From: Aldrovandia affinis | Lineage: Eukaryota; Chordata; Actinopteri; Notacanthiformes; Halosauridae | Reading direction: 5' to 3' | Assembly: GCA_029706075.1 (NCBI GenBank) | Contig: JAINUG010000110.1 | Location: forward strand, 1,769,679 to 1,833,678 | DNA length: 64,000 nt | Shown here: piece after piece, positions 23,990 through 37,640 of the stretch | Layout: each line of letters starts with the position of its first letter | Numbering within the stretch: position 1 is the stretch's first letter | Translations under genes and position numbers: made by a program | Notes under the pieces: model-generated | Databases searched by the model: none | Seen by the model: only the letters and a program-made list of their open reading frames with translations | Told to the model about the DNA's origin: nothing

Positions 23990-26900
23990 GTTTGTCGTTT
24001 GTAAGCGAGAATGACTACCCTTTTCCAGGGTGGTGTTGAGCAACTGGAGTCGCCCGCGCCTTCTCAGAAATGAGTCTCGCAGAAGTTTCTCACACTTAAG
24101 CGGGGTTCCGGGGGCAGCACACGTCAGACAGAGCCGGATCCCGAGCTGAGTCCTGCAGGCCTTTTTCTCTGGAAAACCTCGCCCTGCCTAAAAGGGATGT
24201 TCGCCAAAATGAGCAGTGGGGGCATATCTAATTCTAACAGTTCCTTCACTTCCGAACCACAGAACATAAGACATATTTTTAACTCGGAGCACAGAGTAAA
24301 AAATACCCATCAAATTGCTACTCTCTTGCCCTGCCTGATTATCCTAAAATACCTATGCATTGAAGGAGACCCACAACCTGATGCTGTATTTTGTTTTGTT
24401 TTTTTGTCTGGTTAGCGCTTAACTCTTTGATTTTTTTTTTTTTTAAGGTAAAATTATTCCTTGGCAACACTGTGTCAAGGTGGCTCCACTAATGGAACAG
24501 TAATTTAGCTGCACTTTGATGTTTCATTCATTACCTGCGTTGCAGTCGGCTGGGGTTTGTATCTGAGGCCATTTTTTTTTTTTGCTGCCTAATTAAATGT
24601 AATTGCTTTATTTTGTAGCGGGACCCATACGTGCAGCCTAGCCTTGTAATAAGAGAAATTGCATGGATGGACCGAGGACTGGCGACGCCAGCGAGAAGAG
24701 GCTCCTGCTGTCACTCCCAGTCATAGCACGTACATCTGCGCCGCTCAACCTTGTCATTACCCCTTCCCTTCTCTCCTGGAGCTCTGGGACTGACGGCGAT
24801 GAAGTCATTTGTTTTACAGGAAGGAATGCAGGCTCCATATTGGCCGTCAGAAATATTTCACATTTCTTGTTTGTGTGTACTCGCTGTGTGCGGTTTTTGC
24901 CGGAATTGTGATGCGCGGGAACAGCATTCTTGTAGATCTAAGGGCCTGCCAACGCTACGCCGACGCCGCAGATCTACAAATGCGATCTGAGAAGAGATGT
25001 GAAATCTTTAGCAAAGTTCCACTACTTGTAGCTTCCTGTTGTGCTTGTTTAAGTCAACCTAAAACCCCCGGAACGGCACTTGTTGTTTATCCCTCTGTCA
25101 CGGCTGAATATCTGAAGTATGCTAAAAATGATATTGCAACACCGGACAGGAAGTCACAATTTATAAGGCACAATATCATGTTTAAGTACTTTGAATGCTG
25201 CAGACACCTACTAGTTTTCCCGCGCCCGTTCGGATGCGGGGGAAAGAAGCACGTTTTGCGGAGAGGAGGGGAAATTACAAGCCTCCGAGGGACATAATGA
25301 AGAGGGGAGAGTCTGGGTGACCCCGTCAGGCGCGAGCCAGGCTGAAGGTGCGACGCTGGGCTGGGCGATTAATCACACAGCGGGGCTGGAGTCACCCCTC
25401 CTAATGACAGACCTTCCCTCCAGCCCTGTGAGCATCTTTTCTCCCCGCTCTGGTGCCAGCAGGTCTGCCACTCGGCCTGCGCAAGGCTCCGGCTCATATT
25501 TCAGCCCAATACGACAAACTGCAGCCAGTAACTTAAGTCTGATAGCGCCAGACAGATCAATAAAATGCAGAATATTAAAGGGCACCCAGGTCTGTTCTCT
25601 GAAGAAGTTACAATTGTAGTTATCATTTAACATGGGTATCTAATTGGAGCCTTTAGGTTTCCTGTGAAAAGTCAATAAGGTATTTTAAAGCATAGTATTT
25701 TCTGGGCACACTGAGCACAAATCAAGTGTGTGGCCCTCACGAGGCAGATTTATGAATGATCGCTCTGCCCAACGCAAACACTTTCCCTGCCTCTAATCTT
25801 CTCATTGGACCACCCGACCGTACGCGCCTTTTAAGTGCCGTTTCTGTTCACGATCCCCGGGAGCGCGATGATCGAATGGCTGTATGGAGATGTCAAAGGA
25901 AGGAACTTTTTGTGCGGTTGGAGCCGCTGCTTTGTGGGAGACCAAAAAAAGATGGCATTGTCATGATATCACACCATAAAATGTGACACGAGCAACCATG
26001 GAGGGATCACACACATCTTCCCTCATGACTCCTCTCATGTGGTCCTTGCGTCAGCCACATTTTTTCCATTTGAAAGGGAACAACTATGGTGATCCACATG
26101 CTACTCATCAGACATGGTTTCTTTGGGTGATGCCTTTGTGTATTTTTTTTTCCCCCCCTTTTAATGAAGTAATATTCCAGGAGGGTGTTTAATTAAATAG
26201 AAATTCACATGAAAATTACATACTGAATAATTTAAGACACAAATGTGAGCTGTATCTAAGTGTCAAGATTTTAATTATGAATGATAGATCTATTCATCAG
26301 CATAAGACCTTTTTATTTATTTTGGGTCAAAATATTAGCTTCTTGTCATAATCAGAGCCAGAAATATTTCAGTATACACTTCGGTGCAAATGTTATTTAT
26401 CTGTTTTGGCCCTCTAATTCTTAGAATTAGGTGGAAGTTGTGCCTTACCTGAAATGCTATTATTGAACTATAAATCTTCATCTTGTCCTCCCTGACACTG
26501 GATAATGTCTGCTCAGTGTCAAACATTCCTGGGCTGGCTTGTGTTTCCAAGCCAACAAATGACTCAACAAAGACCACGCTATGTGAACACATAGAAGCTT
26601 CTGGACTTATGTGTACATGGAGACAATGCTATGTGTAGCAGAGTCATATTCAGAAGGCCCTCCCTTTCCAGTATCTAATCCACATTTAAGACTTTACAAT
26701 GGATCCCCTCATTCCCCTTCAAATAGAAGATAACGACTTCAAGAGAGCTGCTGAATGTGGTTGAACGGTTTGCCATTGTAAGTGGTGCATTTTTGGAATA
26801 TTTAGTTTTATTTATTTCCTTACCTCACTCTCAGAGTTTCCACATGAACTGATTCCAGTCATCAGAGGCGCTACGGTGTAAGAGGCAGGCCGAGATGTTT

Positions 26901-29290
26901 TGAACTGCTGTTTGGAGGATTAAAGGAAAGCCACACCTGTTTCCCCACCCTAGGCCCCCTCCCCCCCCCCTCCCCTCTCGCTGCAGGAACCGAGCGTATT
27001 CACCTTGAAAAGCTTGAATTGTCCTCCTGGCTATAGGAAGTGGAACCACTTCCCCAGCTTTGGTCATGTCAGCTCCAATCGTCATGGCGTTTCATTAATG
27101 CCCGCTCCACACGGAATAATCCCCAGTCCAAAGAACGTGAGCCGCTGCTTACAAGGATCCCCTTATGACCCAGGTAATTAAGCCTACAAATTAGTGAAAG
27201 GCACCAATGCGGAAGTGAACTGGTAGACTGTGGTCGGGACACAAATTTATGGATTTTCCCTTAAGCTGCTTTTCTTCTGGAAGCTTTGATAGAAAACATA
27301 TGATATCAATTATCATTAACTCTGTGCGGTTTCTGTGTTAGGAGCCCCGACGCAGACCCTTCCATTATCATCCTCTCGCAATGTCTTTTAAGTATTACAG
27401 ATTGGCTCGGCACTCAGACATGCAGTCGTTGTTATCTTTCAAAGTGGAGTCTTTTGTTCGACGAGTGAATCCAGTCGTCTCCGTGTTACGGGGAGTGCAT
27501 CTTCTAAGGTGCATGTGCCGCTTCAGTGTGTCAAAGAGTACGATCTCTTTTCATCTCGAGAGAATCATCTTCATTCTGAAATATTGACAGTCGAGGAAAT
27601 TGGGGGACTCTTTTCATTGAAGCTGCAGAAACGTTATTAGTAAAGTGTGCATTACCCTTTCACAATCACATGAATGAAAACAATTTAATAAAGAATAAGG
27701 ACAGAAGAAAGTAAATGTATGTTGTCTCGCATTAATCACATATTCTGTATGATGAATATTCTTCCTGACTTTGCTTTGTAATTAATTAATTTCAAGAGAA
27801 GAAACAGATTTGAAACCCTCTCCCCCACACATACACATAAAATGAATTTACATGATCAAGTTTATAATTTATTACTCATTGTCAGAGTATTGACTTAATT
27901 TTAATCTTAAAATTCTTCTGTCATCCTAACCAGAATGCACATTGTCCCGCAATACTGGCAAATATTATGTTTTATGCCCTTACACATTTTTGGTGCTCAT
28001 TGCAGTGACAACTCAACTTATGTAGTGATTGTTTTGAAATAAAAGTAACGCTTACTTACATCTATTATTCGTAGTAAAGGCCAGAATGTATTGTGGTCTG
28101 ATTGGATCTGAGCCTTAACCACTACTCCACACAGATGCCAGGAGGCACCCTACTATACGCATGTATAATTTACAATTATTTGGAACAATGATTTAATTTG
28201 AATTACAGTCTTTAAGTCTATTTTAATTCCTCTAATGGTTTAATGGCTCTGCACAGTCGAGTCAACAGTTTTTCATGAGATTTGTTGAAATGCTATCAAT
28301 TTCTCATTTAACTGTTTCTCTGAATTTTACTCAGGATTGAGAACAATGCCTGCACAGAAGCATGATGCAAAAATGAATGCTGATGCTAAAATAAAAGAGC
28401 TAAATTAATTTTAATAATAATAATAATCAACAACATCTGGTCACATATTTCACTCAGCATAAAATAAAAACCAAACTTCTCACCAGGCCTGTTAACAATT
28501 TGATAATTCAACAAAAAACAATAGCTCCTAAAAACATTTTTTAATTCGTTTTTTGAAATCAAAATCAAGTTTAATTGTCTATAGTGAACTTTATTTTTTA
28601 TTCCAAGCTCTGGGCTCAGACACATCATTAAATGTAAATTAAATATCAGTGCTGCTGAGAATGGAACACTGTTTTAAAGAAACAGCTGAAATTTGAATAT
28701 TAAGAATATTATTTGAATATTAACCCAAAAATGGGCATCAAGTACTGAAATATTGTTCTGTTTTCAAATGCATATATGTAGAATTGATCTCCAAATGTTG
28801 CTGTGTGGTGTCCATATCACCTTGGGCCTGTCAACCATGTGTAAAGAAGGACCAATAGACTGATCCTTATCATAACTGATTATGAGGTAGATCTTTGTTG
28901 ATCCTGGCCACTGCTTTGAATTGGATTTTTGACTTATTTTATTTATTTATTTATTTAATAATAAATGCTGCTCTGCTGTCAATTCGGGAGAGCATAGGCA
29001 AGCACATGCTCTCTTCTGAAACACGTAATGTCAGCCGCGGCAGAAAAATTAACTTCAAAACTGATGAACATCGATTCTGCGTGAATCCTAGCTAAGTTCA
29101 GAAACGAAGCTCTCATTGATTAGTGACTTTGCTAGCAGAAGAATGCACCTTTTTATTGAATATTCTATTAAAGCTTTCTATTTAAAAATGGTCTTATACG
29201 GTATATACAGATATCTCTATGGATCTGTTTCATAAAAGCAATAGTACAAGAGAGGGTGTGCCACAACACTCACATTCACTCTTGTGTATT
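23990..29290. other. intergenic, no gene seen
   Basis: The first 1.6 kb is of mixed composition. Frames such as 24809-25297 (162 codons) are open but lack any recognisable domain or splice context. The stretch 27110-27400 reads like unique, possibly conserved non-coding DNA (GTAATTAAGCC, ATATCAATTATCATTA). A TTTA run lies near 28937-28957. Nothing else was recognised. Confidence 0.5.
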
Positions 29291-29294
29291 ATTG

Positions 29295-29430
29295 CTTTAT
29301 TATGCATCTCCCCGCAGGGCTGCTGATCACAGTCGACACTGGCACGGTCTGGATTCAATACCTGACCATGGGGCTAATCCACACACTAGAACAGTGTCTT
29401 AACAGGATGAGCCACCCAGCAGCTCTATTT
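29295..29430 (-). repeat. tRNA-derived SINE head
   Basis: On the minus strand this reads as a tRNA-like promoter. An A-box-like TGGCTCATCCTGTTAAG lies near 29408 and a B-box-like GGTATTGAATCC near 29360, followed by CAGCAGCCCTGCGGGG. The same block is seen at about 10.84-10.92 kb. The copy appears truncated after the head. Confidence 0.65.
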
Positions 29431-31493
29431 TTTGATTTATTAACATCTTTTTGTGCCCCAATGTTTTCTTTTCTAACCAATTTGAAATTCAGAATTGTAA
29501 GCTTATCCAAAGCAACGATCTCCGTAAAATCGGGAGAGCGCAGAATAGCACAAGAGAACGCGTCGGTGGTAGCCACTTTTGGAATAAAAACTTTTATATT
29601 TTCTTTTTGCTCATTTTTCTTTGATAGCACAAGTGTTCTTTGAAACCCTCAGTGCCAGGCTGACACAGTTAATCGTGGGCCACCCTGTGGACCTGCCAGC
29701 CACCATCTGGACTGGCACAAGCCAGCATCTGACTGTACTGTGGGGAACGTCACTGAACCAACTGCTGGTGCTTTACCTGGATGAACCACCTGACAGCCTG
29801 ACTACTGCTCCGGTTTTATGAAAGCAAGGGGGCTATTGAAAGAAAACCAGTGTAAATGGCATGCTTATAATTATATGACCGAATGGCAGGTTTTGTGACT
29901 TTGATATCCTTCCTTCCTGTCTTTTTAGTGCAGTTAAGGACCATCACATTGAAGTTGTCCACCTGTCTGAGACTGTGTATTAATATCCTGAGTGGGATTT
30001 TAGTGTATTATGGATGAATGCCAAGCTTTCTGAAGCAAAACTGCTGAGCGCTCAATATTGTGGTGAACCAGTAGATGTGGGTGGCCTGTGAGTGTTTTTC
30101 CACACTTCACTTTACACCAGGGGTTCCTTGTATTGTTTCACTCACAATTGAACTTGGAATGAATGTAGAGTAACTAACCCCTTGGTTTTTTGTGTGTTTT
30201 TCTTCTGTTTTTCAGAAATCACATACACAATGGAGATATGCACCTTTTGGCCAATGCTTTGTGTCTGCAGTATGTTTGCATTTTAGATTCATACTTTAAA
30301 ATGGTGTTCTTTTTGGACACAAAGACTGTATTTTCATCCACCTAACAGAACGTCCAGCCACGAGAGCCAAGGTTGAAAAAGTGTCTATTTGTACTAATTC
30401 TGAGCTTCTTATAAACAAGAGGGTACATTCTGTGATTACTTCTAAATTGGTGTAAAGGGTTAGTTTGCACAGCTGACTGTTTATTCAATGCTTTCCACCG
30501 CAGACATTTTCAACGCTGTGCGTGCCAAAGCTGGCCAATACGTAGAGGAGTCGCAAAGCTCGCGTTTCTGATGCTTCTCACCTCCCCATACTTTGCCATT
30601 TATAATTGTATCTTGTGTTTATATGTGTGATTGCTAACAACCTGGCCTGCACAGCAGGGATTAAATTAGGCCCGTTAAGATATATGCAGCATTTTTTCAG
30701 GCCTACTTCAACTGAATGCAATTGCCATAGAAACATACACCCCCGTAAGCGACACACAAGCAGGTCTTCTCAGGTGACAGGTCGTAGGAAAAATAAATAC
30801 ACCTTATATATGTGGTATAAAAAATAACATGTAAAAAAAAAATATGCCTTTGCATTGCCTTTTAAATACAATGATGCATCGATGCGTCAAACCTGTCGAC
30901 AAAGCTCCATCAGTGATCTGAACCCTACTGAGGTCTCGGCTCTTGTTGAAGCAGACTTTTTGCAGCCAAGATCTGGATCAGTGTGTAGATATCATTGGTG
31001 TTGCGGTTGGGGTGGCATTCTGGGATGCAGATGGCCCGTACTCTGTGGCTCCCAGTATCATGATCCCCCCTCTAGCATCGCTAAATCTCCCTGTTGCCCT
31101 CTAATTACCACTTAAGGAAACCTAGATGGTCTGAAGGCTTGTATGTTTTACCGTTGATGCGATGATGGGGGCGTGTGTGATTATGGCTGAAAACCATGGG
31201 GAATGTGTTTTGATTTGCATGGTCGGCTGCTGATGGAAATTTGAGGGGAAGGTGGGGGGGGCGGTTTGTGAGGGTAAACCTCATCATAACTCATGGCCAC
31301 AGCAGTGCACACTCATGGAGGAATTTGCAAAACTGCAGCGATGAAAATGCAATGAATGTATGAGATTTTACTTTTACTTCTAGTTCTCATTAAGGAAAAA
31401 TGATGGGTATGTTTATGCCAGTGGTCACTCCTATACAATGACATTTGCTGTAACTGACAACAGAGTTAAGGCTATAATGCTAAGGATTATATT
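29431..31493. other. intergenic, with a possible repeat fragment
   Basis: Near 29685-29715 a piece (CTGCCAGCCAC ... CTGG ... CTGGCAC) resembles the SINE body and may be another decayed copy. The rest is unique-looking AT-rich DNA with no recognised gene. Confidence 0.4.
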
Positions 31494-32570
31494 CAGGTAA
31501 CTACCAGAATAAAGGAAGCACTTTGAAGGATAGAAGATATATTGAAAGCAGGTGCTGCCACACAAGTGTGAATCCTGAGTTTATTAAGAAATTAACATCT
31601 TAGGGTCATGTATGCAAATGCTGGGCACAGTTGCCCATTATTCTGGCAATGATGGCTAGAAGAAGAGATCTCAATGACTTGGTGGAAGAGGGTTGATTGT
31701 TGGGGCATGTTTAGCAGGAGCTTCAGTGACAGACTACTCAACTGATGCTGATGTTTTATGAGGTAACAGTGGCTAAGGTGATGTTAGCATGAAAGTCTGA
31801 GGGAAAGACATCATCAACTGTGGTCAAAGGAGCATGTTCCTCGACAGTAATGTAATTGCATTGGTTCGAGATGCAAGACAAAACAGACAAGCAACTCTGA
31901 ATCAGTTTGCAAACTGCAAATATCAATCTAGGGCGTGAGCAGGCAGTTTCATCAAGAACAGTTCAGAACAGAGAGGGATACTATGGTTGGGTTGCAATGC
32001 ACAAACCCCTTATTACACCTACATTTGCAAGTGAAGTGGTGCAAAGAACACAGGCAGTGGTCTACTGAGCAGCGGAAAAAAGTGATATGGTCAGATGAGT
32101 CATCCTTTACCCTATTCTCAACAAGCGGATGAGTGCATGTGTGGCGCATGCCAAAAGAAACCTACAGGCCAGAGTGCTTGTTTCCCACAGTGATGGGTTG
32201 TGGCGGCTCTGTTGGGAGTGGTCTCTTCCAGGATGACAATGTGCTCATCCACAGGGCACAAGTGGTCACTGAATGGTTTGATGAACATGGAAATGATGTA
32301 AACCATATGCCATAGTCGTTTTAGTCCCCAGATATAAACCCAATTGAACACTTATGGGAGATTTTGGAGTGGTGCCTGAGACAACGTTTTCCACCGCCAT
32401 AAACAAAACACCAAATTGTGGAACTTGTTGTGGAGGAATGGTGTTGCATCTGTGCAATAGAGCTCCAGACACTTGTAGAATCTATACCAGGGCACATTGA
32501 AGCTGTTCTGGTGGATCATTCCCCTTAAGACATTTTACATTGGTGTTTCCTTTATTTTGGTAGCTACCTT
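31494..32570 (+). mobile_element. degraded Tc1/mariner-type DNA transposon
   Basis: Imperfect terminal inverted repeats bound the element. The left end (about 31494-31522) is GGTAACTACCAGAATAAAGG. The right end (about 32541-32569), on the reverse strand, is GGTAGCTACCAAAATAAAGG. Inside is a decayed DDE transposase. VIWSDESSFTLF at about 32080-32120 carries the first catalytic Asp. FQDDNVLIHRA near 32230 has the second acidic position. PDINPIEHLWEILEW near 32330-32380 carries the final Glu region. Several stops and frame changes interrupt it, for example in the linker between the second Asp and the Glu block, so it cannot encode a working enzyme. The length of about 1.1 kb is short for an intact element with its usual transposase. 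Confidence 0.85.
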
Positions 32571-34406
32571 TATGTAAATTGTCATGTATACCTTTTCACA
32601 AACGCCCCAAGGTGTACGACTAATCTCACAGTGAAGTTTTGCTTGTGATGGGGCTGCTGCTGGCCAAATTGCTCTGGAAATAGACTGTTCGGTGGGGAAA
32701 ACTATACCAGGTGATTCTGTTCGCTCCTCGAAATAGCTTTCGCAGGCTATGATCTTGTCATCTTAGCCCTACAGAAAGCTGGAAACATACCGCCTTCAAA
32801 GCCAAACAACACACAGGCATCTGTTTAATCAAACATAATGGTATTTATCAAACCTCTACCAACAAAGTTCCACTTTTATCTTCGGCAATTAGCACAGGAC
32901 CATGCTGTCTAAATACCCACTGTCTCTTTTCTGTGATCGCTTCGGCTTTTCGGGATGATTATGTAGCCTCTTGTTTGGAGTCCTCTGTTGTAGTAAATGC
33001 TCATTGAAGGAAACTATTTCACTAAATGCAGACCATTCAGACCATTCGGTTTCCTCATATCCTGCCAGATAAGCTTGTACAAAAGCCCTATTGCTCACGA
33101 GAAGCTTCAAACAGCTGCCAAACTATGCACTTGTTGCTTAACATCCTCTTTTCCCTTAAACCTGATAAAAGGAGTTGTAATGTCAGGAAGTGAACGCATT
33201 CCTTTCATCCTATTCACAAATTCAAGCTACGCACAGAAGCTGCATGTTCCCAGCAGAAAGGCCTAGATTAGTGTGAAATGCCTCTGAGTACATATTAATG
33301 CTGTCACCACACAGGGTCTTGCTACATAATCCCAGTACAGCAGATTTAGCCTTTATTCATCTTCTATTGGTCACAGTAAAACTCTATCTATAATATGAGA
33401 AACAAGGATACACAAGTACATTAGAAATCCTACACGTATCATTTTCCAGACAGGTAGAAGAGTTATTTAGCCATAAACATACAGCCAAAAATTCTATGGC
33501 ATTTTAATTTCTCTATGAGCTGGCTAGGATTAACTACATTGAAATCTAGTCATTAATGAGGCTCACCTAAATTTTACGACTGGCAAAAAATGATGTTGGT
33601 TCCAAAAAATGATGCTTTTTTTTTTTGCAACTAAAAGTTGCTTATAATTATGTGTTGTCAACTATTGTACTTCTTCACCAAGCATTCTGGCATGCTTTCA
33701 CCACTCTCCTGAGCTGACTATACCTTTGTGGATATGAATTCAGCCCTGCTCAGGTACATGAGTTGGGGTTGCACGTCTGAGATATAAATCAGCCCGTTAC
33801 TCTTAATTATCCTAATCAAAGTCTTCTGTATGTGTTCTCATAGAAAAATATCCATTTATTTAACTCACCACTTGACTTTGAATAGATACACTGGAGAGAA
33901 AAGCCCTGTGGATTCTAAAAAGACAGGCGATGAGCCACATTTTCACATTTTCATACTAAGGTGTGAAGCAATACATTGTTCCATTCATCTCTTTCCAAGT
34001 ATCTTTTTAATTAGATGCTTCTGCGCTCTATAATATGGGAAGCAAAATTAGCGAAGTGTTGAAACATTGTCATGGATAAAATGGAGCTTGGTGAGGGCCT
34101 CCACTAAATGAGGGCAGAATGTTGAAAATTCTTGTGAACAATTGTCAGCTTTTGACTGCTAAGGCCATAATAGCTCCAAAAAATGTGAAAAATGCTCTTG
34201 ATCAATACGGAAGGAGTGTGCCATATTTTTGGTTCATCAAAGTGACCCAGTGAAGGAATTCTCTGTAAATGAGCGTTTGTCAACGTCTCATTGCCATAAC
34301 CATATGCAATAATTAATCTGGTTTAGAGCAGCGTCTGCTGACATTATGTCAGACTTTTAAAATCTTTGGCTGTGTAAAAGCCACACACAACCACACACGG
34401 TGAGGT

Positions 34407-34476
<70 letters not shown>

Positions 34477-36879
34477 AAAATGTACCACTAATTGAAGTAG
34501 GCCTTTCCCAGGGCTTAAAAATATCATTTTGACAGAGCTTTCCCATCTTCTGAAGATCCAAGGATTCTTCTCATTGTCCCATCATAAAGGAGAAGCTCTT
34601 GAGACGACAAATACAAAAAGCCCTGTACACCAAACAGGGGGAAGCAAGTTACCATTAAACTCCCCTCCTGATAATCCAGTAAGTGCATTGCAAATAAAAA
34701 CGAGAAATGCATTTATTATTGTGGTGACGAATAAAATTGCCTTCAGGTATGCTTTCTGAACGTGTTAAAAACTCTTGGCTTGGCATGAACATCTTACACT
34801 AGGCACTGTTCTAAACAATAAAGGGGAGGGGGGAAATAACCCTATGTGAATTCCACCATGTCTGGAATTGCTGAGGCATGTGCAGAAGAATTTCTGTCTT
34901 CGTCAAACAATTTGGATTGCACCTCAGGGCTGTCTCCTCATGAGAATTGATTATTATAGTTTGCACTTTAATTTTACACCATTACTGCAATTACAGGTAT
35001 CATAGCTACCATTAAGATACTTTAAGATAAGTATGTTGTTTGATAAGGGCCATATATACACTTCTTGTTTAAAGAAGGCTGGCGTTATATTAATGTCATT
35101 TACTGACATGGCATAAGATGTTTGCCTGTACACAGGACAAGTGTATTGTGTATGGCAGAAAATAAGCACATTAGGGACATAGCATGTTAGTCTTGTCAAC
35201 AGAATGATTTCTTCATGAAAAACAAAATATTCATTTATTTATTTTTAAGAGGCAAAGGTGCATTATCTGTGTATAAATTTATTTATTCTAGTTACTGGAA
35301 ACTCATGAAATTAAGGTTATACCTGAGTGTTCAGGGGCAGGTCATATATACCTTGTTAAGTGATTTGTTTATCCTTGCACTTTTCCTATCAATTTATTAA
35401 CAATGGTTGATTAATCCTTCCAAAACCTTTTTAGGTTTTAAGGGACTGTGTTGACAAAGTAAAAACATGGAGAACTTCCAGTTAGAGAAATTTGACCTAT
35501 GCTGTCATGGTGGTCTTGTCTATTAAGGTACCATGAAAATATGTAACATGTTTGAATGTGTTGTTCAGTACATACTGAGTGTAGCCTACCAAGTTTCACT
35601 TACCATCAGCTGTCACTTTATGCATACAAATTAATTTGTGTATTATGTGAAAATACAGTGAATCTAATAGCTTATTTTGTTAGCTAGCAAGATGGCAAGA
35701 TCCGGTAAAAAGAAACATGATCAAAAACTTGCCTAGATTTTAAAAATGCAGATTCGCCAATCCTAGCTAGCTGGTTTTGCTAGTTGGTGCTCTAAATTTG
35801 GTAGTTGGCTAGCTCTTTTTTAGCTTTCTCTCATCAGAGCCAATTCTAGATAGATGGCTTGATATCTAGATCACTAGATACTTAGTGACATCAAACATTC
35901 ACTCATATAAGATAATATAACATAAGTCATAGTCATTGGTCTTTTTCAGTTTTTAACTGATGGTTAGCAGCAGCTGCAGGAGATCTTGGTAGGCATAAGC
36001 ACCATATGATCATTTTTGTTAGAGCATAGGAACACCCAAGGCTAAAACCATTAGCCAACATGTTAACGAACTAGCACACGTTTTCAGAAAATGTGAAAAG
36101 TGAATGAAAGTCAGTGGACACAAAAATCAAAATAAAATCAAACCTACAATCTATAATAGGGAATTCAGAAACGAGGATGTAGGTACCATTTTTTGTTTAT
36201 TGCTTTCCACTTAAACTTCTTCAACCTTCCAATTCTAAAGGTGTTTATTTTTTTTTGTAAAATTACAAAACTTTCCAACAGATTTAAAAAACGATGTGGG
36301 AATAGATGGAACATAACAAAATTCCAGCCCATTCAGACCCACAAACCAGGGTAAATCATAATCCTCAAAATCAGCTTTAACAAAGAAACTGCTAACGTGC
36401 TGCTATAATACAATAGTGTCCCTGACTCTGCAGCTGTTACAGCATGTTTGGACATTTTAAACCTCTTACCCAGTGGTTAGAATTATTTTTTTGGCGGGCA
36501 TACCCTTTGGCCACAGTATGAGGCGTCACTTACCCCCTCTCAGTAGCGACTCATTTTAATATTTATTCTGCTGTATTTCAATCCATTATTTTTTCAATCT
36601 AAATGTGTCTGATGTACCTCCCAAGGCTGCTTCATATACTTCCTGGGGGGGTCCATGTACCTCTGCTTTCAATGTGCTGTACATTTGATTTATATTCAAT
36701 TTAGCAGTCGCTAAGACATTGCACAATTGTACGGTGTTCCTGTGATATTTATGAGCCTTTTTTTCAGGCAGGAATGTGTTGGGTGAAAGTGTGTGCTAGG
36801 GTGTTGATGTTGGGTGTGGCTGCGGTCAGGGAATGGTTGCATTTGTGCTGTGAGAGGAGGAGAGCGGGTTGTAACTCAA
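32571..36879. other. intergenic, no gene seen
   Basis: AT-rich DNA containing a long CA repeat (34408-34469). It also has stretches of CTAGCTAG-type words near 35760-35880 and short chance frames. No RNA gene or other element was recognised. Confidence 0.5.
34408..34469. repeat. (CA)31 microsatellite
   Basis: Thirty-one uninterrupted CA units. The minus-strand frame across it is a poly(Cys-Val) artefact. Confidence 0.97.
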
Positions 36880-37170
36880 AATTGTACTGTGCTGTTACAC
36901 AGTAACACGTTTTGTCCCGGTGCTCCCCTAGTGTACTGTAGGCTGTACTGCACTTCAGCAGCACACACAGCAGAACAGTGTTGGGTGTCCTGTGAGGTGT
37001 GACTCAGTTCTGCAGGACAGCAAAACAGCACAGTAGCAGCTGTCTAATTTTCCATCCTGCTCTTGGAGGATACGAAGAACTACACAGATTTGAGAGTCCT
37101 GGTACACAAAGTGTGTGCCGTAACAGTGTGACAGAACAGTTCATGGAAAGTGTGATATTCTTTTTGCTGT
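36880..37170 (+). repeat. left arm of a large inverted repeat
   Basis: This segment matches the reverse complement of 40683-40922 over its whole length with small gaps. A 21-base exact block lies at 36914-36934, pairing with 40879-40899. A 30-base block around 36951-36980 differs at one base. Further shared pieces are CTCTTGGAG, ACACAGATTT and ACAGAACAGTT. The match appears to stop at both edges. Confidence 0.88.
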
Positions 37171-37275
37171 TTCCATCCCAACCAATTGACCATCCATGTT
37201 TGAGCAACTTAAGTAAGTCATTTAAAAAAAGATATCTGTCGGACTATACATTCTATGTTAAATATATAGCTTAAT
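37171..37275. other. spacer between inverted-repeat arm and SINE
   Basis: Short AT-rich linker; nothing recognised. Confidence 0.4.
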
Positions 37276-37640
37276 AGGTGACGGATAGCATAGCGGTCTA
37301 ACGCACCGTATCTTAGCTGGTCCGATATGAATGTGGCTGCTTATCAGGGATGCAGTTCGAAACTCGTTTCTGCCAGACCGGCCCTGGCTGTCAGCCCCAA
37401 TCAGAGCCAGCATTTTGGCTTCCCAGGGGGAGGGGGAAGGGTCAGGTTCTGTTTTGGAGGAGGCGGATCTGCCGGCCTGGGAAATTGGCTCGTTACCTGG
37501 AGGACGGGCGGCGGACTTGTGGGCGAGGGTGAATTGAGATAAATCGAGTATAATTGTCAACCAAATTGGGAGAAAAACTGAAAATTTTGAAACTATAAAT
37601 AAAATAATTAAAAATACAAAAAAAAAAAATATATATATCT
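37276..37640 (+). repeat. tRNA-derived SINE, near full length
   Basis: The head is tRNA-like. TAGCATAGCGGTCTAACGC resembles an A box and GCAGTTCGAAACTCG resembles a B box about 60 bases later. A body follows (GACCGGCCCTGGCTG, then a G-rich stretch). The copy ends with CCAAATTGGGAGAAAAA and an A-rich tail. The family resembles SINEs common in fish genomes, but I do not assign a name. Confidence 0.7.

Noticed and set aside
24809-25297. 162-codon plus-strand frame
   Set aside because: No domain or homologous motif was recognised, and overlapping frames in the same area are also open.
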